Positions 1 to 9,517 of a stretch of 64,000 bases of DNA are shown here, piece by piece. Numbering within the stretch: the first letter of the stretch is position 1; the number at the start of each line of letters is the position of its first letter. Origin of the DNA: CANKHA01 sp963750965 (GTDB taxonomy: Bacteria > Pseudomonadota > Alphaproteobacteria > Rhizobiales > Xanthobacteraceae); NCBI GenBank assembly GCA_963750965.1, contig CAVVSK010000020.1, positions 62,001 through 126,000 of the forward strand, written 5' to 3'. A program made the translations under genes and the position numbers. The notes under the pieces are model-generated. The model had not been told where the DNA came from, searched no databases, and saw only the letters and a program-made list of their open reading frames with translations.

Positions 1-1247
1 GCGAAGATCGCGAAGACGGCGCCAAGCGACAGCACATAGTGGAAGTGCGCCACCACGTAATAGGTGTCCTGCAACACGCGGTCGACGCCGGCATTGGCCA
101 GTACCACGCCGGTCACTCCGCCCACCGTGAACAGGAAGATAAAGCCGATCGCCCAGAGCATCGGCGTGCGGAACTCAATCGAGCCGCCCCACATGGTGGC
201 AATCCAGGAGAAGATCTTCACGCCGGTGGGGACGGCGATCACCATGGTGGCGGCGATGAAATAGGCCTGTGCGCCCGACGACATGCCGACCGTGTACATG
301 TGGTGCGCCCAGACGACGAACCCAATGCCGCCGATCGCGACCATGGCATAGGCCATGCCAAGATAGCCGAACACCGGCTTGCGCGAGAATGTCGCCACGA
401 TCTGGCTGATCATGCCGAAGCCCGGAAGGATCAGAATGTAGACCTCCGGGTGGCCGAAGAACCAGAACAGATGTTGGAACAGCACCGGGTCGCCGCCGCC
501 TTGGGCGGTGAAGAAGGTGGTGCCGAAATTGCGGTCGGTGAGCAGCATGGTGATGGCGCCAGCCAGAACCGGCATCGCCAGCAGCAGCAGGAACACCGTC
601 ACCAGGATCGACCACACGAACAGCGGCATCTTGTGCAGGGTCATGCCCGGCGCGCGCATGTTGAAGATGGTGGTGATGAAGTTAATCGCGCCCAGGATCG
701 AGGAGGCGCCCGCCAGATGCAGCGATAGGATGGCGAAGTCCACCGCCGGGCCGGGGTGGCCGGATGTCGATAGCGGGGCATAGATTGTCCAGCCGGCGCC
801 GACGCCGTTGCCGCCGGGCTCGCCTTCCACAAACAGCGAGATCACTAACAGCGAAAAAGAAGCCGGCAACAGCCAGAAGGAAATATTGTTCATGCGCGGG
901 AAGGCCATGTCCGGCGCGCCTATCATCAGCGGCACGATCCAGTTGCCGAAGCCGCCGATCATCGCCGGCATCACCATGAAGAAAATCATGATCAGGCCGT
1001 GCGCCGTGACGAACACGTTGAAGGCATGCGAGTCGTGGAAGAACTGGATGCCGGGGTTCTGCAGCTCCATGCGCATGGCGATCGACAGGCCCGCGCCGAT
1101 CACGCCGGCAATGAGCGCAAACACCAGGTACATCGTTCCGATGTCCTTGTGGTTGGTCGAATAGACGTAGCGGCGCCATCCGGTCGGATCTCCGTGCGCG
1201 GCATGCGCGCCATGATCGTCGTGGGTGCCGTGTGTCGTCGTTGCCAT
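1..1247 (-). CDS. ctaD: Cytochrome c oxidase subunit I (partial, 3' end outside window)
   Basis: The heme-copper catalytic subunit of the aa3-type terminal oxidase, an inner-membrane protein that reduces O2 and pumps protons. Translation from the ATG at 1247 gives a His-rich cytoplasmic start, then RRYVYSTNHKDIGTMY, TAHGLIMIFFMVMP (a heme-ligand helix), FGHPEVYILILPGFG (the Cu-B/Tyr cross-link region) and VVAHFHYVLSLGAVF near the left edge. About 415 codons are present; the family has about 530-550 residues, so the C-terminal helices lie outside. It follows ctaC in the same direction with a gap of about 55 bases, the usual ctaC-ctaD order. The identification is certain; only the end is missing. 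Confidence 0.97.
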   Translation of the reverse strand, partial: MATTTHGTHDDHGAHAAHGDPTGWRRYVYSTNHKDIGTMYLVFALIAGVIGAGLSIAMRMELQNPGIQFFHDSHAFNVFVTAHGLIMIFFMVMPAMIGGFGNWIVPLMIGAPDMAFPRMNNISFWLLPASFSLLVISLFVEGEPGGNGVGAGWTIYAPLSTSGHPGPAVDFAILSLHLAGASSILGAINFITTIFNMRAPGMTLHKMPLFVWSILVTVFLLLLAMPVLAGAITMLLTDRNFGTTFFTAQGGGDPVLFQHLFWFFGHPEVYILILPGFGMISQIVATFSRKPVFGYLGMAYAMVAIGGIGFVVWAHHMYTVGMSSGAQAYFIAATMVIAVPTGVKIFSWIATMWGGSIEFRTPMLWAIGFIFLFTVGGVTGVVLANAGVDRVLQDTYYVVAHFHYVLSLGAVFAIF

Positions 1248-1301
1248 AGTCACTTCCTCGACGTTGTCTCTTGTCGCTCTTTTAGCGGTGTTCCTGCCGG
1301 C

Positions 1302-2150
1302 TTACCGTTGCGCGGTTTCGCCGGCCGCGGCGACGGCGGTCGGACGACCGCCGTCCTCGCTTGCGTATTTCTTCTTCGCTTCCTCGAGCCAGGCGGTGAA
1401 GGCGGCATCGTTCACCACGCGAACGGCGATCGGCATGAAGGCATGGTCCTTGCCGCACAATTCGGAACATTGGCCGTAATAGACACCCTCGCGCGTCGCC
1501 TTGAACCAGGTCTCGTTGATGCGGCCGGGGATTGAATCGATCTTGATTCCGAATGCGGGCACCGCAAAAGCGTGGATCACGTCCGCGCCGGTGGTGATGA
1601 CCCGGATATTCTTGTTCACCGGCACGACCAGCTCGTTATCCACGGCGAGCAGACGCGGCTGGTCGGGCTTGCGGTCCTTATCAGAAAGCATGAGGGAATC
1701 GAATTCGAACCCGCCGGCATCCGGGTAGCTATAGCTCCAGAACCACTGCTTGCCGGTGGCCTTCACGGTGACATCCGCGGGCGGGAGATCGAGCTGCGTG
1801 AAAAGCAGCCGGAAGGACGGGATCGCGATAACGGTGAGGATGACGACCGGCACCACAGTCCAGAGTACTTCAAGCAACGTGTTGTGCGTGGTCCTCGATG
1901 GCGTCGGGTTCGCTTTGGCGTTGAACTTGACGATGACGATGAGCAAAAGCCCCAGGACGAAGAGGGTGATGAGGGTGATGATGATGAGCAGGCCATAGTG
2001 GAACTGGATGATCTGCTCCATCACCTCTGTCGCCGCGGGCTGCAAATTCATTTCCCACGGCTGGGGCTGGGCAGCGAGCGCCGTTCCCGGCCCTCCCGCC
2101 AAACCCGAGAAAATAATCCCCAAGGTGATGAACTGCTTGAACACCTGCAT
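1302..2150 (-). CDS. ctaC: Cytochrome c oxidase subunit II
   Basis: The CuA-bearing subunit that takes electrons from cytochrome c and passes them to subunit I. I chose the ATG at 2150, which gives 282 residues starting MQVFKQFITLG, a signal peptide ending near ALAAQPQPW, and a GAAGGAG ribosome site 11 bases upstream. The reading frame stays open another 50 codons upstream, but that part looks unlike the family. Two transmembrane helices (about residues 50-110) precede the periplasmic cupredoxin domain. The CuA ligands are visible in CSELCGKDHAFM (Cys-x3-Cys, His, Met) near residue 230. It lies directly upstream of ctaD in the same operon. Confidence 0.96.
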   Translation of the reverse strand: MQVFKQFITLGIIFSGLAGGPGTALAAQPQPWEMNLQPAATEVMEQIIQFHYGLLIIITLITLFVLGLLLIVIVKFNAKANPTPSRTTHNTLLEVLWTVVPVVILTVIAIPSFRLLFTQLDLPPADVTVKATGKQWFWSYSYPDAGGFEFDSLMLSDKDRKPDQPRLLAVDNELVVPVNKNIRVITTGADVIHAFAVPAFGIKIDSIPGRINETWFKATREGVYYGQCSELCGKDHAFMPIAVRVVNDAAFTAWLEEAKKKYASEDGGRPTAVAAAGETAQR

Positions 2151-2462
2151 CGTCGTATTCGCTCCTTCGACGAGAAAATCGGCCGTGGGCGTCCTGCCGA
2201 AGCGTGCACCGCAGCTTGGATTCACGGCGTGCGCCACAAAGCGCGACGCTAGGGCAGGAGCGGCGGGACAGGGGAGAAGTCCCGGCCTCTCAAACCACAA
2301 TTCCGGCCCAGTCGCAATGCACCAAATCCAGTTCTGCCATGCGGCAGCATGCCTTCTTCAGAAAAGGCGGCCACAGGCCTTGAAGACCGCGGATAAGGCT
2401 AAGATATCGACCGTATCCGGCAATTCGCTCACCAGCGGGCGGCAGCAGCCGGTCAGGGATCA
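2151..2462. other. Intergenic region between divergent ctaC and ialB-like gene
   Basis: About 310 bases hold the two divergent promoters. Reading frames here run on from the ctaC frame or are short and composition-driven. I see no tRNA, no strong hairpin and no recognisable operator. Confidence 0.5.
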
Positions 2463-3014
2463 ATGATGGGAACCTTCTGCCACGATTCGAATAAACACCC
2501 GCTTGCGGGGGCACTGAAGACCGCCATTGCCATTGTTATAACAACGCTGGCGGGGCTGACCGGTTTCCCGCCAAGTGCCGGGGCACAAGGGGTCGTTCGT
2601 TCCGTCCATCAGGACTGGCAGATCCGCTGCGATACTCCGCCGGGCGCACAAAGCGAACAATGCGCGTTGATGCAGAGCGTGGTGGCCGAAGATCGCGCCA
2701 ATGTTGGGCTCACCGTCATCGTGCTGAAGACAGCCGATAACAAGAGTCGGGTATTGCGGGTCATCGCCCCGCTCGGGGTGCTGTTGCCGGCAGGCCTCGG
2801 GCTGACGATCGATAAGCAGGACGTGGGCCGGGCCGGTTTTGTGCGCTGCCTGCCGCGCGGCTGCTTCGCCGAGGTCGTGATGGACGATAATCTGATGCGA
2901 CAATTGCGCACCGGGCAAAGCGCTACCTTCATTATTTTCCAGACGCCGGAAGAGGGCATTGGATTTCCGTTGAGCCTCAACGGCTTCGGAGAAGGCTTCG
3001 ACAAGCTCCCCTGA
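2463..3014 (+). CDS. Invasion-associated locus B (IalB) family protein
   Basis: A 183-residue exported protein. The N-terminus has a hydrophobic signal stretch (ALKTAIAIVITTLAGLTG) ending near SAGAQG. The mature part carries the family's DWQIRCD motif, paired cysteines (QCALMQS, FVRCLPRGC) and a FPLSLNGFGEGFDKL ending. IalB proteins were named for Bartonella invasion, but homologues are general envelope proteins across the Hyphomicrobiales, so no invasion role is implied. Two ATG codons lie in tandem at 2463 and 2466 behind a weak AGGG. It stands alone, divergent from ctaC and 90 bases ahead of tldD. Confidence 0.85.
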   Translation: MMGTFCHDSNKHPLAGALKTAIAIVITTLAGLTGFPPSAGAQGVVRSVHQDWQIRCDTPPGAQSEQCALMQSVVAEDRANVGLTVIVLKTADNKSRVLRVIAPLGVLLPAGLGLTIDKQDVGRAGFVRCLPRGCFAEVVMDDNLMRQLRTGQSATFIIFQTPEEGIGFPLSLNGFGEGFDKLP

Positions 3015-3104
3015 ACAGCGCGGAAAGCTGCTCGCTCTGGCCCCCTCGCGACTCCGCCGCCGAGCGCTTATCTTCCGGTTTGACCCTTAATCCGGATCGC
3101 ACCC

Positions 3105-4529
3105 ATGGCCGATTCCTCGCCCACATCCCTCATCGACCGCGCAGGCCTCGATTCCGCGCAGGTCGGCCGACATCTAAAGCACGCTCTGGAAGGTGCGGAC
3201 GACGGCGAGCTCTTCCTCGAATACAAGCAGTCCGAGATGTTGATGTTCGACAATGGCCGCCTGAAGCAGGCGACCTACGACACGGCGCAGGGGTTTGGGT
3301 TGCGCACGGTGAAGGACGAGGCGGTCGGCTATGCCCACGCCTCGGACATGTCGGAGCAGGCCATCGCACGGGCAGCGGACAGTGTCCGGGCGGTGAAGGG
3401 CGGCCATAGCGGGAACTACGCCCAGGCTCCGGGCCGCAGCAATAGAAAGCTCTATTCCGACGACAATCCGCTCGCCGCGCCCGGCTTCGAGGCCAAGGTG
3501 AAACTGCTGGAGGCCATCGACGCCGCAGCACGCGCGAAAGATCCGCGGGTGCGGCAGGTCTCCGCCAGTCTTGGCGCGACCTGGCAGATGGTCGAGATCT
3601 TGCGCGCCGACGGACAGATTTATCGCGATGTGCGGCCGCTGGTGCGACTCAATGTCTCCGTCGTCGCCGGCGAGGGCGACCGGCAGGAATCCGGCAGCCA
3701 CGGCTATGGGGGGCGCGAGGGCTATGCGCGCTTTATCGAGCCGTCGATGTGGCAATCCGCGGTGGACGAAGCGGTGCGCCAGGCACTGGTGAATCTCACT
3801 TCAGTCCCCGCCCCTGCCGGTGAAATGGATGTGGTGCTCGGCCCCGGATGGCCGGGCGTGATGCTGCACGAAGCCGTTGGCCATGGCCTGGAAGGCGACT
3901 TCAACCGCAAGAAGACTTCCGCCTTCGCCGGGCTGATGGGCCAGCGCGTTGCCGCGCCGGGTGTCACCGTTGTCGATGACGGCACTATCGCGGGACGGCG
4001 TGGTTCGCTCTCGATCGATGATGAAGGCACCTCGACACATCGCACCGTGCTGATCGAAGACGGCATCCTCGTCGGCTATATGCAGGACCGACAGAATGCG
4101 CGGCTGATGAAGATGAAACCGACCGGCAACGGCCGGCGCGAGAGCTACGGGCACGTGCCGATGCCGCGCATGACCAACACCTACATGCTGGCCGGCCCAC
4201 ATGAGCCCGGCGAGATCATCGCCTCGGTGAAGAACGGCATCTATGCGGTCAATTTCGGCGGCGGGCAGGTGGACATCACCTCGGGCAAATACGTCTTCCA
4301 ATGCACCGAGGCCTACCGCATCGAGAACGGCAAGATTGGCGCGCCGCTGAAAGGCGCGATGTTGATCGGCAACGGACCGACCGACCTCAACCGCATCAGC
4401 ATGGTCGGCAACGACATGAAGCTGGATACCGGCATCGGCACCTGCGGCAAGAATGGTCAGGGCGTGCCGGTCGGTGTCGGCCAGCCGACCCTGCGCATGG
4501 ACCGCATCACCGTCGGCGGAACCGCCTAA
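3105..4529 (+). CDS. tldD: Metalloprotease TldD
   Basis: A cytosolic zinc protease that acts with TldE/PmbA on small unstructured peptides such as microcin B17 precursors and CcdA. The 474-residue length fits E. coli TldD (481). The zinc-binding motif HEAVGHGLEGD sits at about residues 255-265, with the HExxxH histidines intact. The C-terminal segment has the family's conserved GTCGKNGQGVPVGVGQPTLR. The start ATG gives MADSSPTSLIDRAGLD. No pmbA/tldE partner is in the window. The assignment is firm. Confidence 0.95.
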   Translation: MADSSPTSLIDRAGLDSAQVGRHLKHALEGADDGELFLEYKQSEMLMFDNGRLKQATYDTAQGFGLRTVKDEAVGYAHASDMSEQAIARAADSVRAVKGGHSGNYAQAPGRSNRKLYSDDNPLAAPGFEAKVKLLEAIDAAARAKDPRVRQVSASLGATWQMVEILRADGQIYRDVRPLVRLNVSVVAGEGDRQESGSHGYGGREGYARFIEPSMWQSAVDEAVRQALVNLTSVPAPAGEMDVVLGPGWPGVMLHEAVGHGLEGDFNRKKTSAFAGLMGQRVAAPGVTVVDDGTIAGRRGSLSIDDEGTSTHRTVLIEDGILVGYMQDRQNARLMKMKPTGNGRRESYGHVPMPRMTNTYMLAGPHEPGEIIASVKNGIYAVNFGGGQVDITSGKYVFQCTEAYRIENGKIGAPLKGAMLIGNGPTDLNRISMVGNDMKLDTGIGTCGKNGQGVPVGVGQPTLRMDRITVGGTA

Positions 4530-4786
4530 ACCCGGCTTTCAGCGGACCTTAACGCCCAGTTTTCGCTGAAATACCTTCTTTTTCGGCGGCGCCTGCCGCG
4601 GCGGCTTCCGTCGCACCCATTGCTCGGATCAAAAAAGCCTCTCGCAAAACGGCGCAGTTCGCCGGTAAGATAGTGCGGAGGGATTGATGGACCGGGCCCG
4701 AGCCATAAAACCAGACGCTCTTGCTGGCGCGGCGTGGCGTAGCGCTACGCGCTCCTTTGGCGCAGCATAACGGCAGCGTCGAGCCC

Positions 4787-6436
4787 ATGTCCCGCGTCGC
4801 GCATCTCCGGCAACGTGTCTCGTCGCGGCTCGCGGGAATCGAAAATCACGATCTGCTGGCGCTCACAGCCTTCGCCGCGCTCAGCGTCCTGGTGGTCCTG
4901 ACCTTCGGCGACTACGCGATCTCCAATGACGAAGCCGTGCAGCACCGCTACGGCGAGCTCATCCTGTCTTATTACGCCAGCGGCTTTCTCGACCGAACGC
5001 TTTTCCAATACGACAATCTCTACCTCTATGGCGGGCTGTTCGACGTTATCGCGATCCTGCTCGATCGCCTATTGCCCTTTGATATCTTCAGCATTCGCCA
5101 CTTTCTCTGCGCTCTCACCGGCATTGGCGGCATCGTCGCAACCTGGGCGGTGGCGCGGCTCGTGGCCGGCCCGCGCGCGGGCCTTTTGGCGCTGCTGGCG
5201 CTGGCGGTATGCGGCCCCTGGTACGGGAGCATGTTCAATCACACCAAGGACATTCCCTTCGCTGCGGCCATGATGGGCGCGACCTATTTCCTGCTACGCG
5301 GGACACGAGACCTGCCGCGGCCCCGCCCGTTCCACATCTTAATGTTCGGCCTGCTGCTCGGCTGTGCACTCGGTTTGCGCGCCACCGGGCTCCTGATGGT
5401 GGGCTATGCCGGCCTTCTGGTGCTGATGCGATTGCCGGACTTGGCGAACTGGAATGACCGGGCGCGCTTTGTCGGCACTTCGCTCCTGCGCGCGTTGCCG
5501 GCCCTCGTGCTTGCCTATGTGATCATGATCGCGGCCTGGCCCTGGGCCTCCCTTGAGCCGCTCAATCCCGTGCGCGCGATCTTTGCCTTTGCGCATTTCC
5601 ATTACACGATCCGCACTCTCGCCTTCGGCGAAATTTACGAGATGGCTGCGGTGCCGCGCTGGTACGTTCCCGCCTATCTCGCCATCAAGTTGCCGCTGAC
5701 GATCCTGGGGGGCGCTTGCATCGCATTCATGGCAACCGCCTGGGCGGCCAGACGCGACGGCATCCTTCGCAGCGCGCGACAGCGCGAAATAACCATGCTG
5801 GCTTTCATCGCGGTGTTTCCCGTGCTGTGCCAGGTAATCGGGCACGGCCCGGCCTTCACGGGCATGCGCCATTTCATTTTCGTGGTCCCGCCGCTCGCCG
5901 CGCTTGCCGGCATCGGCTTTGACGCCATGCTGACCAAGCTTGAAACGCGCAGCCGGCTCGTAGGCGCCTCGGCGCTGGCGGGCGTCACCGCCGCCTTCTT
6001 GCTCAACGCGGTCACGCTCGTGCGCCTGCATCCTTACGAATATGTCTTCTTCAATCCCCTGGTTTCGGGCTTGGAAGGCGCCTCGCGCCGCTTCGACATG
6101 GATTATTGGGTGAACGTGATGCCGGAGGCGGTGGCCAACCTGGAGACATTCCTCAACCAGCGTGAAGGCAACACGTCCATACGGCGCTCGCGCTACTCGG
6201 TGGCGGTTTGCGGCGACCGCGAGTCCTTCGAAAACGAAACCAAGGAAAATCCACGCCTGCTCTGGGCGGAAGACTGGGACGAAGCGGATTTCTTCATCGC
6301 GCCGACGCAGATGAATTGTGACCACTCGCTGTTGGGTGAAACCATCGCAACCATTGAGCGCTTCGGCGTTCCCATCGGCGTGGTCAAGGACCGGCGCGGC
6401 ATTACCCGGCCGTGGCTGTCCCGCAGGCCTCAATAA
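4787..6436 (+). CDS. GT39/ArnT-type membrane glycosyltransferase
   Basis: An integral membrane protein of the GT-C fold, which uses lipid-linked sugars to glycosylate lipids or proteins at the periplasmic face. I start at the ATG at 4787 (MSRVAHLRQR, 549 residues); 22 further in-frame codons upstream look non-coding. A first transmembrane helix (LLALTAFAALSVLVVLTFG) is followed by the periplasmic loop with the acidic pair in ISNDEAVQHRYG, the likely catalytic Asp-Glu. FNHTKDIPFA is typical of this family. About ten helices follow, then a soluble C-terminal domain of about 130 residues. The substrate cannot be told. Its stop overlaps the convergent gshA stop by 7 bases. Confidence 0.75.
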   Translation: MSRVAHLRQRVSSRLAGIENHDLLALTAFAALSVLVVLTFGDYAISNDEAVQHRYGELILSYYASGFLDRTLFQYDNLYLYGGLFDVIAILLDRLLPFDIFSIRHFLCALTGIGGIVATWAVARLVAGPRAGLLALLALAVCGPWYGSMFNHTKDIPFAAAMMGATYFLLRGTRDLPRPRPFHILMFGLLLGCALGLRATGLLMVGYAGLLVLMRLPDLANWNDRARFVGTSLLRALPALVLAYVIMIAAWPWASLEPLNPVRAIFAFAHFHYTIRTLAFGEIYEMAAVPRWYVPAYLAIKLPLTILGGACIAFMATAWAARRDGILRSARQREITMLAFIAVFPVLCQVIGHGPAFTGMRHFIFVVPPLAALAGIGFDAMLTKLETRSRLVGASALAGVTAAFLLNAVTLVRLHPYEYVFFNPLVSGLEGASRRFDMDYWVNVMPEAVANLETFLNQREGNTSIRRSRYSVAVCGDRESFENETKENPRLLWAEDWDEADFFIAPTQMNCDHSLLGETIATIERFGVPIGVVKDRRGITRPWLSRRPQ

Positions 6437-7800
6437 GCATATTCGCTGAAGATCGGCTCGACCGAGCCGTTCCAGGAGCCATGGAATTTCTGCAGCAGTT
6501 CTTCCGCCGGCGTGATGCCGCGCTCGACGGATTCCTCGAGCGGCGCCAGATACTGCGTCTCGTCAAGGCCGTCCCGGTCCTTGTGGCCTCGCTGCGTTAG
6601 GCCCTCGCGCGCTACCGCCAGCGTTTGGCTTGCAAGGTCCCGTACCGTGATGCCACGGATTTCGGCTTTGAAGCCGAGCATCGGCACGTCGTCGCGCAGC
6701 TTTTGCCGTTCCTCCGCCGTCCAGTGTTTCACCACATCCCAGGCGGCATCGAGACAGGCGTCGTCGTAGAGAATGCCCGCCCAGTAGGCAGGCAGCGCCG
6801 GCAGCCGCCGCTGAGGGCCGGAGTCGGAGCCGCGCATCTCCAGATAACGCTTGAGTCGCACCTCCGGAAAAATCGTCGTGAGGTGATTGGCCCAATCGGA
6901 AATGGTCGCGTGCTCGCCTGGCAGCGCTGGAAGTTTGCCGGCCATCAGATCGCGAAAAGATTGACCCGCCACGTCGATGTAACGTTCGCCGCGCTTGACG
7001 AAATACATCGGGACGTCGAGCGCGTAATCGACCCAGCGCTCGAAACCCATGCCGGGCTCGAAGGCCCAGGGCAGCATGCCGGAGCGGGCCGGGTCAGTGT
7101 CGCGCCAGACTTCCGAGCGGAAGGAAAGAAAGCCGTTGGGCTTGCCCTCGGTGAAAGGCGAATTGGCGAACAGCGCGGTGCCGACCGGTTGCAGCGCCAG
7201 CGAGACACGCAACTTCTTCACCATGTCGGGTTCGGAGGAAAAGTCGAGATTGGTCTGTACCGTGCAGGTCCGGTACATCATGTCGAGGCCTAGCTTGCCG
7301 ACCTTCGGCATATAGGCGGTCATGATGCGGTAGCGGCCCTTGGGCATCATAGGCATGTCGGCGCGCGACCATTTTGGCGCCATGCCGACGCCGAGGAAGC
7401 CGATGCCGAGCGGCTGCGCCACCTGGTGCACTTGCGCCAGATGCGCGCGCAATTCGCGGCACATCTGATGCACCGTTTCCACCGGCGCGCCGGACAATTC
7501 GAATTGCCCGCCCGGCTCGAGCGAAATCGCCCCGCCTCCGGTGACGTCGTATAGGCCGATAATGTTGCCCTCCTCCATGATCGGCTCCCAGCCGAGCAGG
7601 AGTTTCATTCCCTCCAGCAGCGTCCGGATGCCCCGCGGTTGGTCATACGGAATCGGATTATGGCGGCCGGTGGTGAAGGCGAATTTTTCGTGCTCGGTGC
7701 CGATGCGAAACTGCGACTTTGGCTTGCAGCCTTCGGCGAGCCAGGCGACGAGTTCGTCGCGCGTCTCGATTGGTCTCATGTCGATTTGGTCGCGAGCCAT
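6430..7800 (-). CDS. gshA: Glutamate-cysteine ligase (alphaproteobacterial/plant type)
   Basis: Catalyses the ATP-dependent joining of glutamate and cysteine, the first step of glutathione synthesis. At 456 residues it matches the GCS2-type enzymes of alphaproteobacteria and plants, not the E. coli GshA type. Characteristic segments are FRIGTEHEKFAF (substrate/metal site, about residues 31-42), MEEGNIIGLYDV, ISLEPGGQFELSGAP and LDMMYRTCTVQTNLDF. The ATG at 7800 begins MARDQIDMRPIET. It is transcribed toward the convergent glycosyltransferase; the MFS gene upstream in the same direction ends 74 bases before it. Confidence 0.93.
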   Translation of the reverse strand: MARDQIDMRPIETRDELVAWLAEGCKPKSQFRIGTEHEKFAFTTGRHNPIPYDQPRGIRTLLEGMKLLLGWEPIMEEGNIIGLYDVTGGGAISLEPGGQFELSGAPVETVHQMCRELRAHLAQVHQVAQPLGIGFLGVGMAPKWSRADMPMMPKGRYRIMTAYMPKVGKLGLDMMYRTCTVQTNLDFSSEPDMVKKLRVSLALQPVGTALFANSPFTEGKPNGFLSFRSEVWRDTDPARSGMLPWAFEPGMGFERWVDYALDVPMYFVKRGERYIDVAGQSFRDLMAGKLPALPGEHATISDWANHLTTIFPEVRLKRYLEMRGSDSGPQRRLPALPAYWAGILYDDACLDAAWDVVKHWTAEERQKLRDDVPMLGFKAEIRGITVRDLASQTLAVAREGLTQRGHKDRDGLDETQYLAPLEESVERGITPAEELLQKFHGSWNGSVEPIFSEYAY

Positions 7801-7874
7801 GCGGGGTCCCGGGCAGAAAGGGCGGCGACCTAAACACGGCCTTTATGAAAGGGCAATGAGGGCTGATGCGCTCA

Positions 7875-9095
7875 TCACCCGCGGTCTGCGACCAGCCGCC
7901 GGCGCAACAAAGGAAGCGCGGCCAGCGCCGCCGCGGTGAACAGCGCGCCGGCCAGAAACGTGCCGCGCGGGCCAATATTATCCCACAGGCTGCCCGCGAT
8001 GACGCTCGCCACCAGCATGGCAAGTCCGGTGACAAGATTGAACATTCCGAAAGCCGTGCCGCGTAACTCTGGCGGCGCGGTATCGGCGATCAGCGCAGAG
8101 AGCAGTCCCTGCGTCAGTCCCATGTGCAAGCCCCACAGCACAGCCCCCAACAAGACCACGCCTATGTTTTCGCCCAAGGCGAGAAATAGATCTGCCATCA
8201 GCAACAGCGCAAACCCCATCGACAGCAACCCGAAGCGCCCGATGCGGTCCGACAAGGCGCCAGCCGGCCAGGCGGAAAAGGCATAGGCGACATTCATCAC
8301 CACCAAGACGGCCGGCACCAGCGCGAGCGAAAGTCCGACCGACTGCGCACGCAGCAGCAGGAAAGCTTCGCTGAAACGCGCCAGCGTAAATATCGTGGCG
8401 ACGGCAACGACGAACCAATAGGCATCGCCGAGCCGGCGCAACTCCATCCGGCTGAGTGGCGATTTCACCGCCCTTGCGCCCGCCGGTCGATTCGGTTCCC
8501 GCACAGCGAGCACGATGACCGCAAAGGACAGGAAGGCTGGAATCACCGCGATCCAGAACACAACGGTGAAATTGTTAGCGGCAAGAACCATCAATCCGAT
8601 TGCCAGCAGCGGCCCAAGGAAGGCGCCAATAGTGTCGAGTGTCTGCCGCAGACCGAAACTGGCGCCACGCAGGTCATGCGGGGCGATGTCTGCGATCAGC
8701 GCATCGCGCGGCGCCCCGCGGATGCCCTTGCCGACGCGGTCGATGAAGCGAGCTGCCATCAGCCAGCCGATACCCGACGCCAGCGGGAAGATCGGCTTGG
8801 TGAAGGCAGCGAGACCATAGCCGAGGGCGGCAAGCAGCTTGCGCTTGCCGAGCCTATCGCTCAGCGCGCCGGAAAAGATTTTGACGATGGAAGCGGTTGC
8901 TTCCGCCACGCCTTCGATCACCCCTACCGTGAGCATCGAAGTGCCGAGTACGGTGACGAGATAGAGCGGCAGCAGTGCATGGATCATCTCCGAGGAGACG
9001 TCCATCAGCAACGAAACGACACCGAGCGCCCAGACCCCGCCCGGGATTTCCCGCCAGCGCAGGAAGGAGCGCTTGCCTTCTTCCTGTGCTGGCAT
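7875..9095 (-). CDS. MFS transporter
   Basis: A 12-helix major facilitator of 406 residues. The first helix region (GVWALGVVSLLMDVSSEMI) and the loop-2 signature SGALSDRLGKRKLL are clear, as is RFIDRVGKGIRGAPRDALIAD in the second loop, which places it in an uncharacterised drug/metabolite-type MFS branch common in proteobacteria. The start lies 4 bases after the stop of the thioesterase gene, so it is the last gene of the beta-oxidation operon. It may export acids or acyl compounds from that pathway, but this is inferred only from position. Confidence 0.85.
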   Translation of the reverse strand: MPAQEEGKRSFLRWREIPGGVWALGVVSLLMDVSSEMIHALLPLYLVTVLGTSMLTVGVIEGVAEATASIVKIFSGALSDRLGKRKLLAALGYGLAAFTKPIFPLASGIGWLMAARFIDRVGKGIRGAPRDALIADIAPHDLRGASFGLRQTLDTIGAFLGPLLAIGLMVLAANNFTVVFWIAVIPAFLSFAVIVLAVREPNRPAGARAVKSPLSRMELRRLGDAYWFVVAVATIFTLARFSEAFLLLRAQSVGLSLALVPAVLVVMNVAYAFSAWPAGALSDRIGRFGLLSMGFALLLMADLFLALGENIGVVLLGAVLWGLHMGLTQGLLSALIADTAPPELRGTAFGMFNLVTGLAMLVASVIAGSLWDNIGPRGTFLAGALFTAAALAALPLLRRRLVADRG

Positions 9096-9099
9096 GCGA

Positions 9100-9516
9100 C
9101 TATTTTTTCAGACCGTCGACGGTGAGCTTGCGCTGCACCCGCTCATCGAAGCGCGCGACGTTGACGACGACGCGGGTATGCCTGCCGTCCCCGACGCGCT
9201 CCTTTTCGTCAAAGGCTTCGACGCGGAATTCCAGATTCCGGCCTTCTATTTTGGTCAGCTCAGCGGTGGCGCGCAGGCGCATGCCCACGGGTGTCGCGGC
9301 ATAATGCCCAACCTCCAGCCGCGTGCCGAGGCTCTGATGGCCGTGCGGCAACAAGCGTTCGACCGCGTTGAGCGCGGCGGCTTCCATCAGGTTGATCATT
9401 ACCGGAGTGGCGAGCACGGAGACACGGCCGCTGCCGATGCGCGGCGCAGTGTCGGCGTCCTGCACGGTGATCTCGGCAGAGCCTGACAGTCCGATTTTTA
9501 GATTGGGGAGCTCCAT
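9100..9516 (-). CDS. Hotdog-fold thioesterase (FlK-like)
   Basis: A 138-residue single-domain protein. The pattern TPVMINLMEAAALNAVERLLP, then TRLEVGHYAATPVGMRLRATAEL and EFRVEAFDEKERVGDGRHTRVVVN, matches the fluoroacetyl-CoA thioesterase-like hotdog family, whose members hydrolyse short acyl-CoA esters. The ATG comes one base after the TGA of the FadJ-like gene, so the two are translationally coupled. A role in releasing CoA from beta-oxidation intermediates is inferred; the exact substrate is unknown. Confidence 0.8.
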   Translation of the reverse strand: MELPNLKIGLSGSAEITVQDADTAPRIGSGRVSVLATPVMINLMEAAALNAVERLLPHGHQSLGTRLEVGHYAATPVGMRLRATAELTKIEGRNLEFRVEAFDEKERVGDGRHTRVVVNVARFDERVQRKLTVDGLKK

Positions 9517-9517
9517 C

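Noticed and set aside
1572..2252. Long charged plus-strand frame opposite ctaC, and many similar long frames opposite other genes
   Set aside because: GC-rich codon bias on one strand opens the complementary frames. These translations are rich in Arg/His/Gly, match no family and lie entirely over firmly identified genes.
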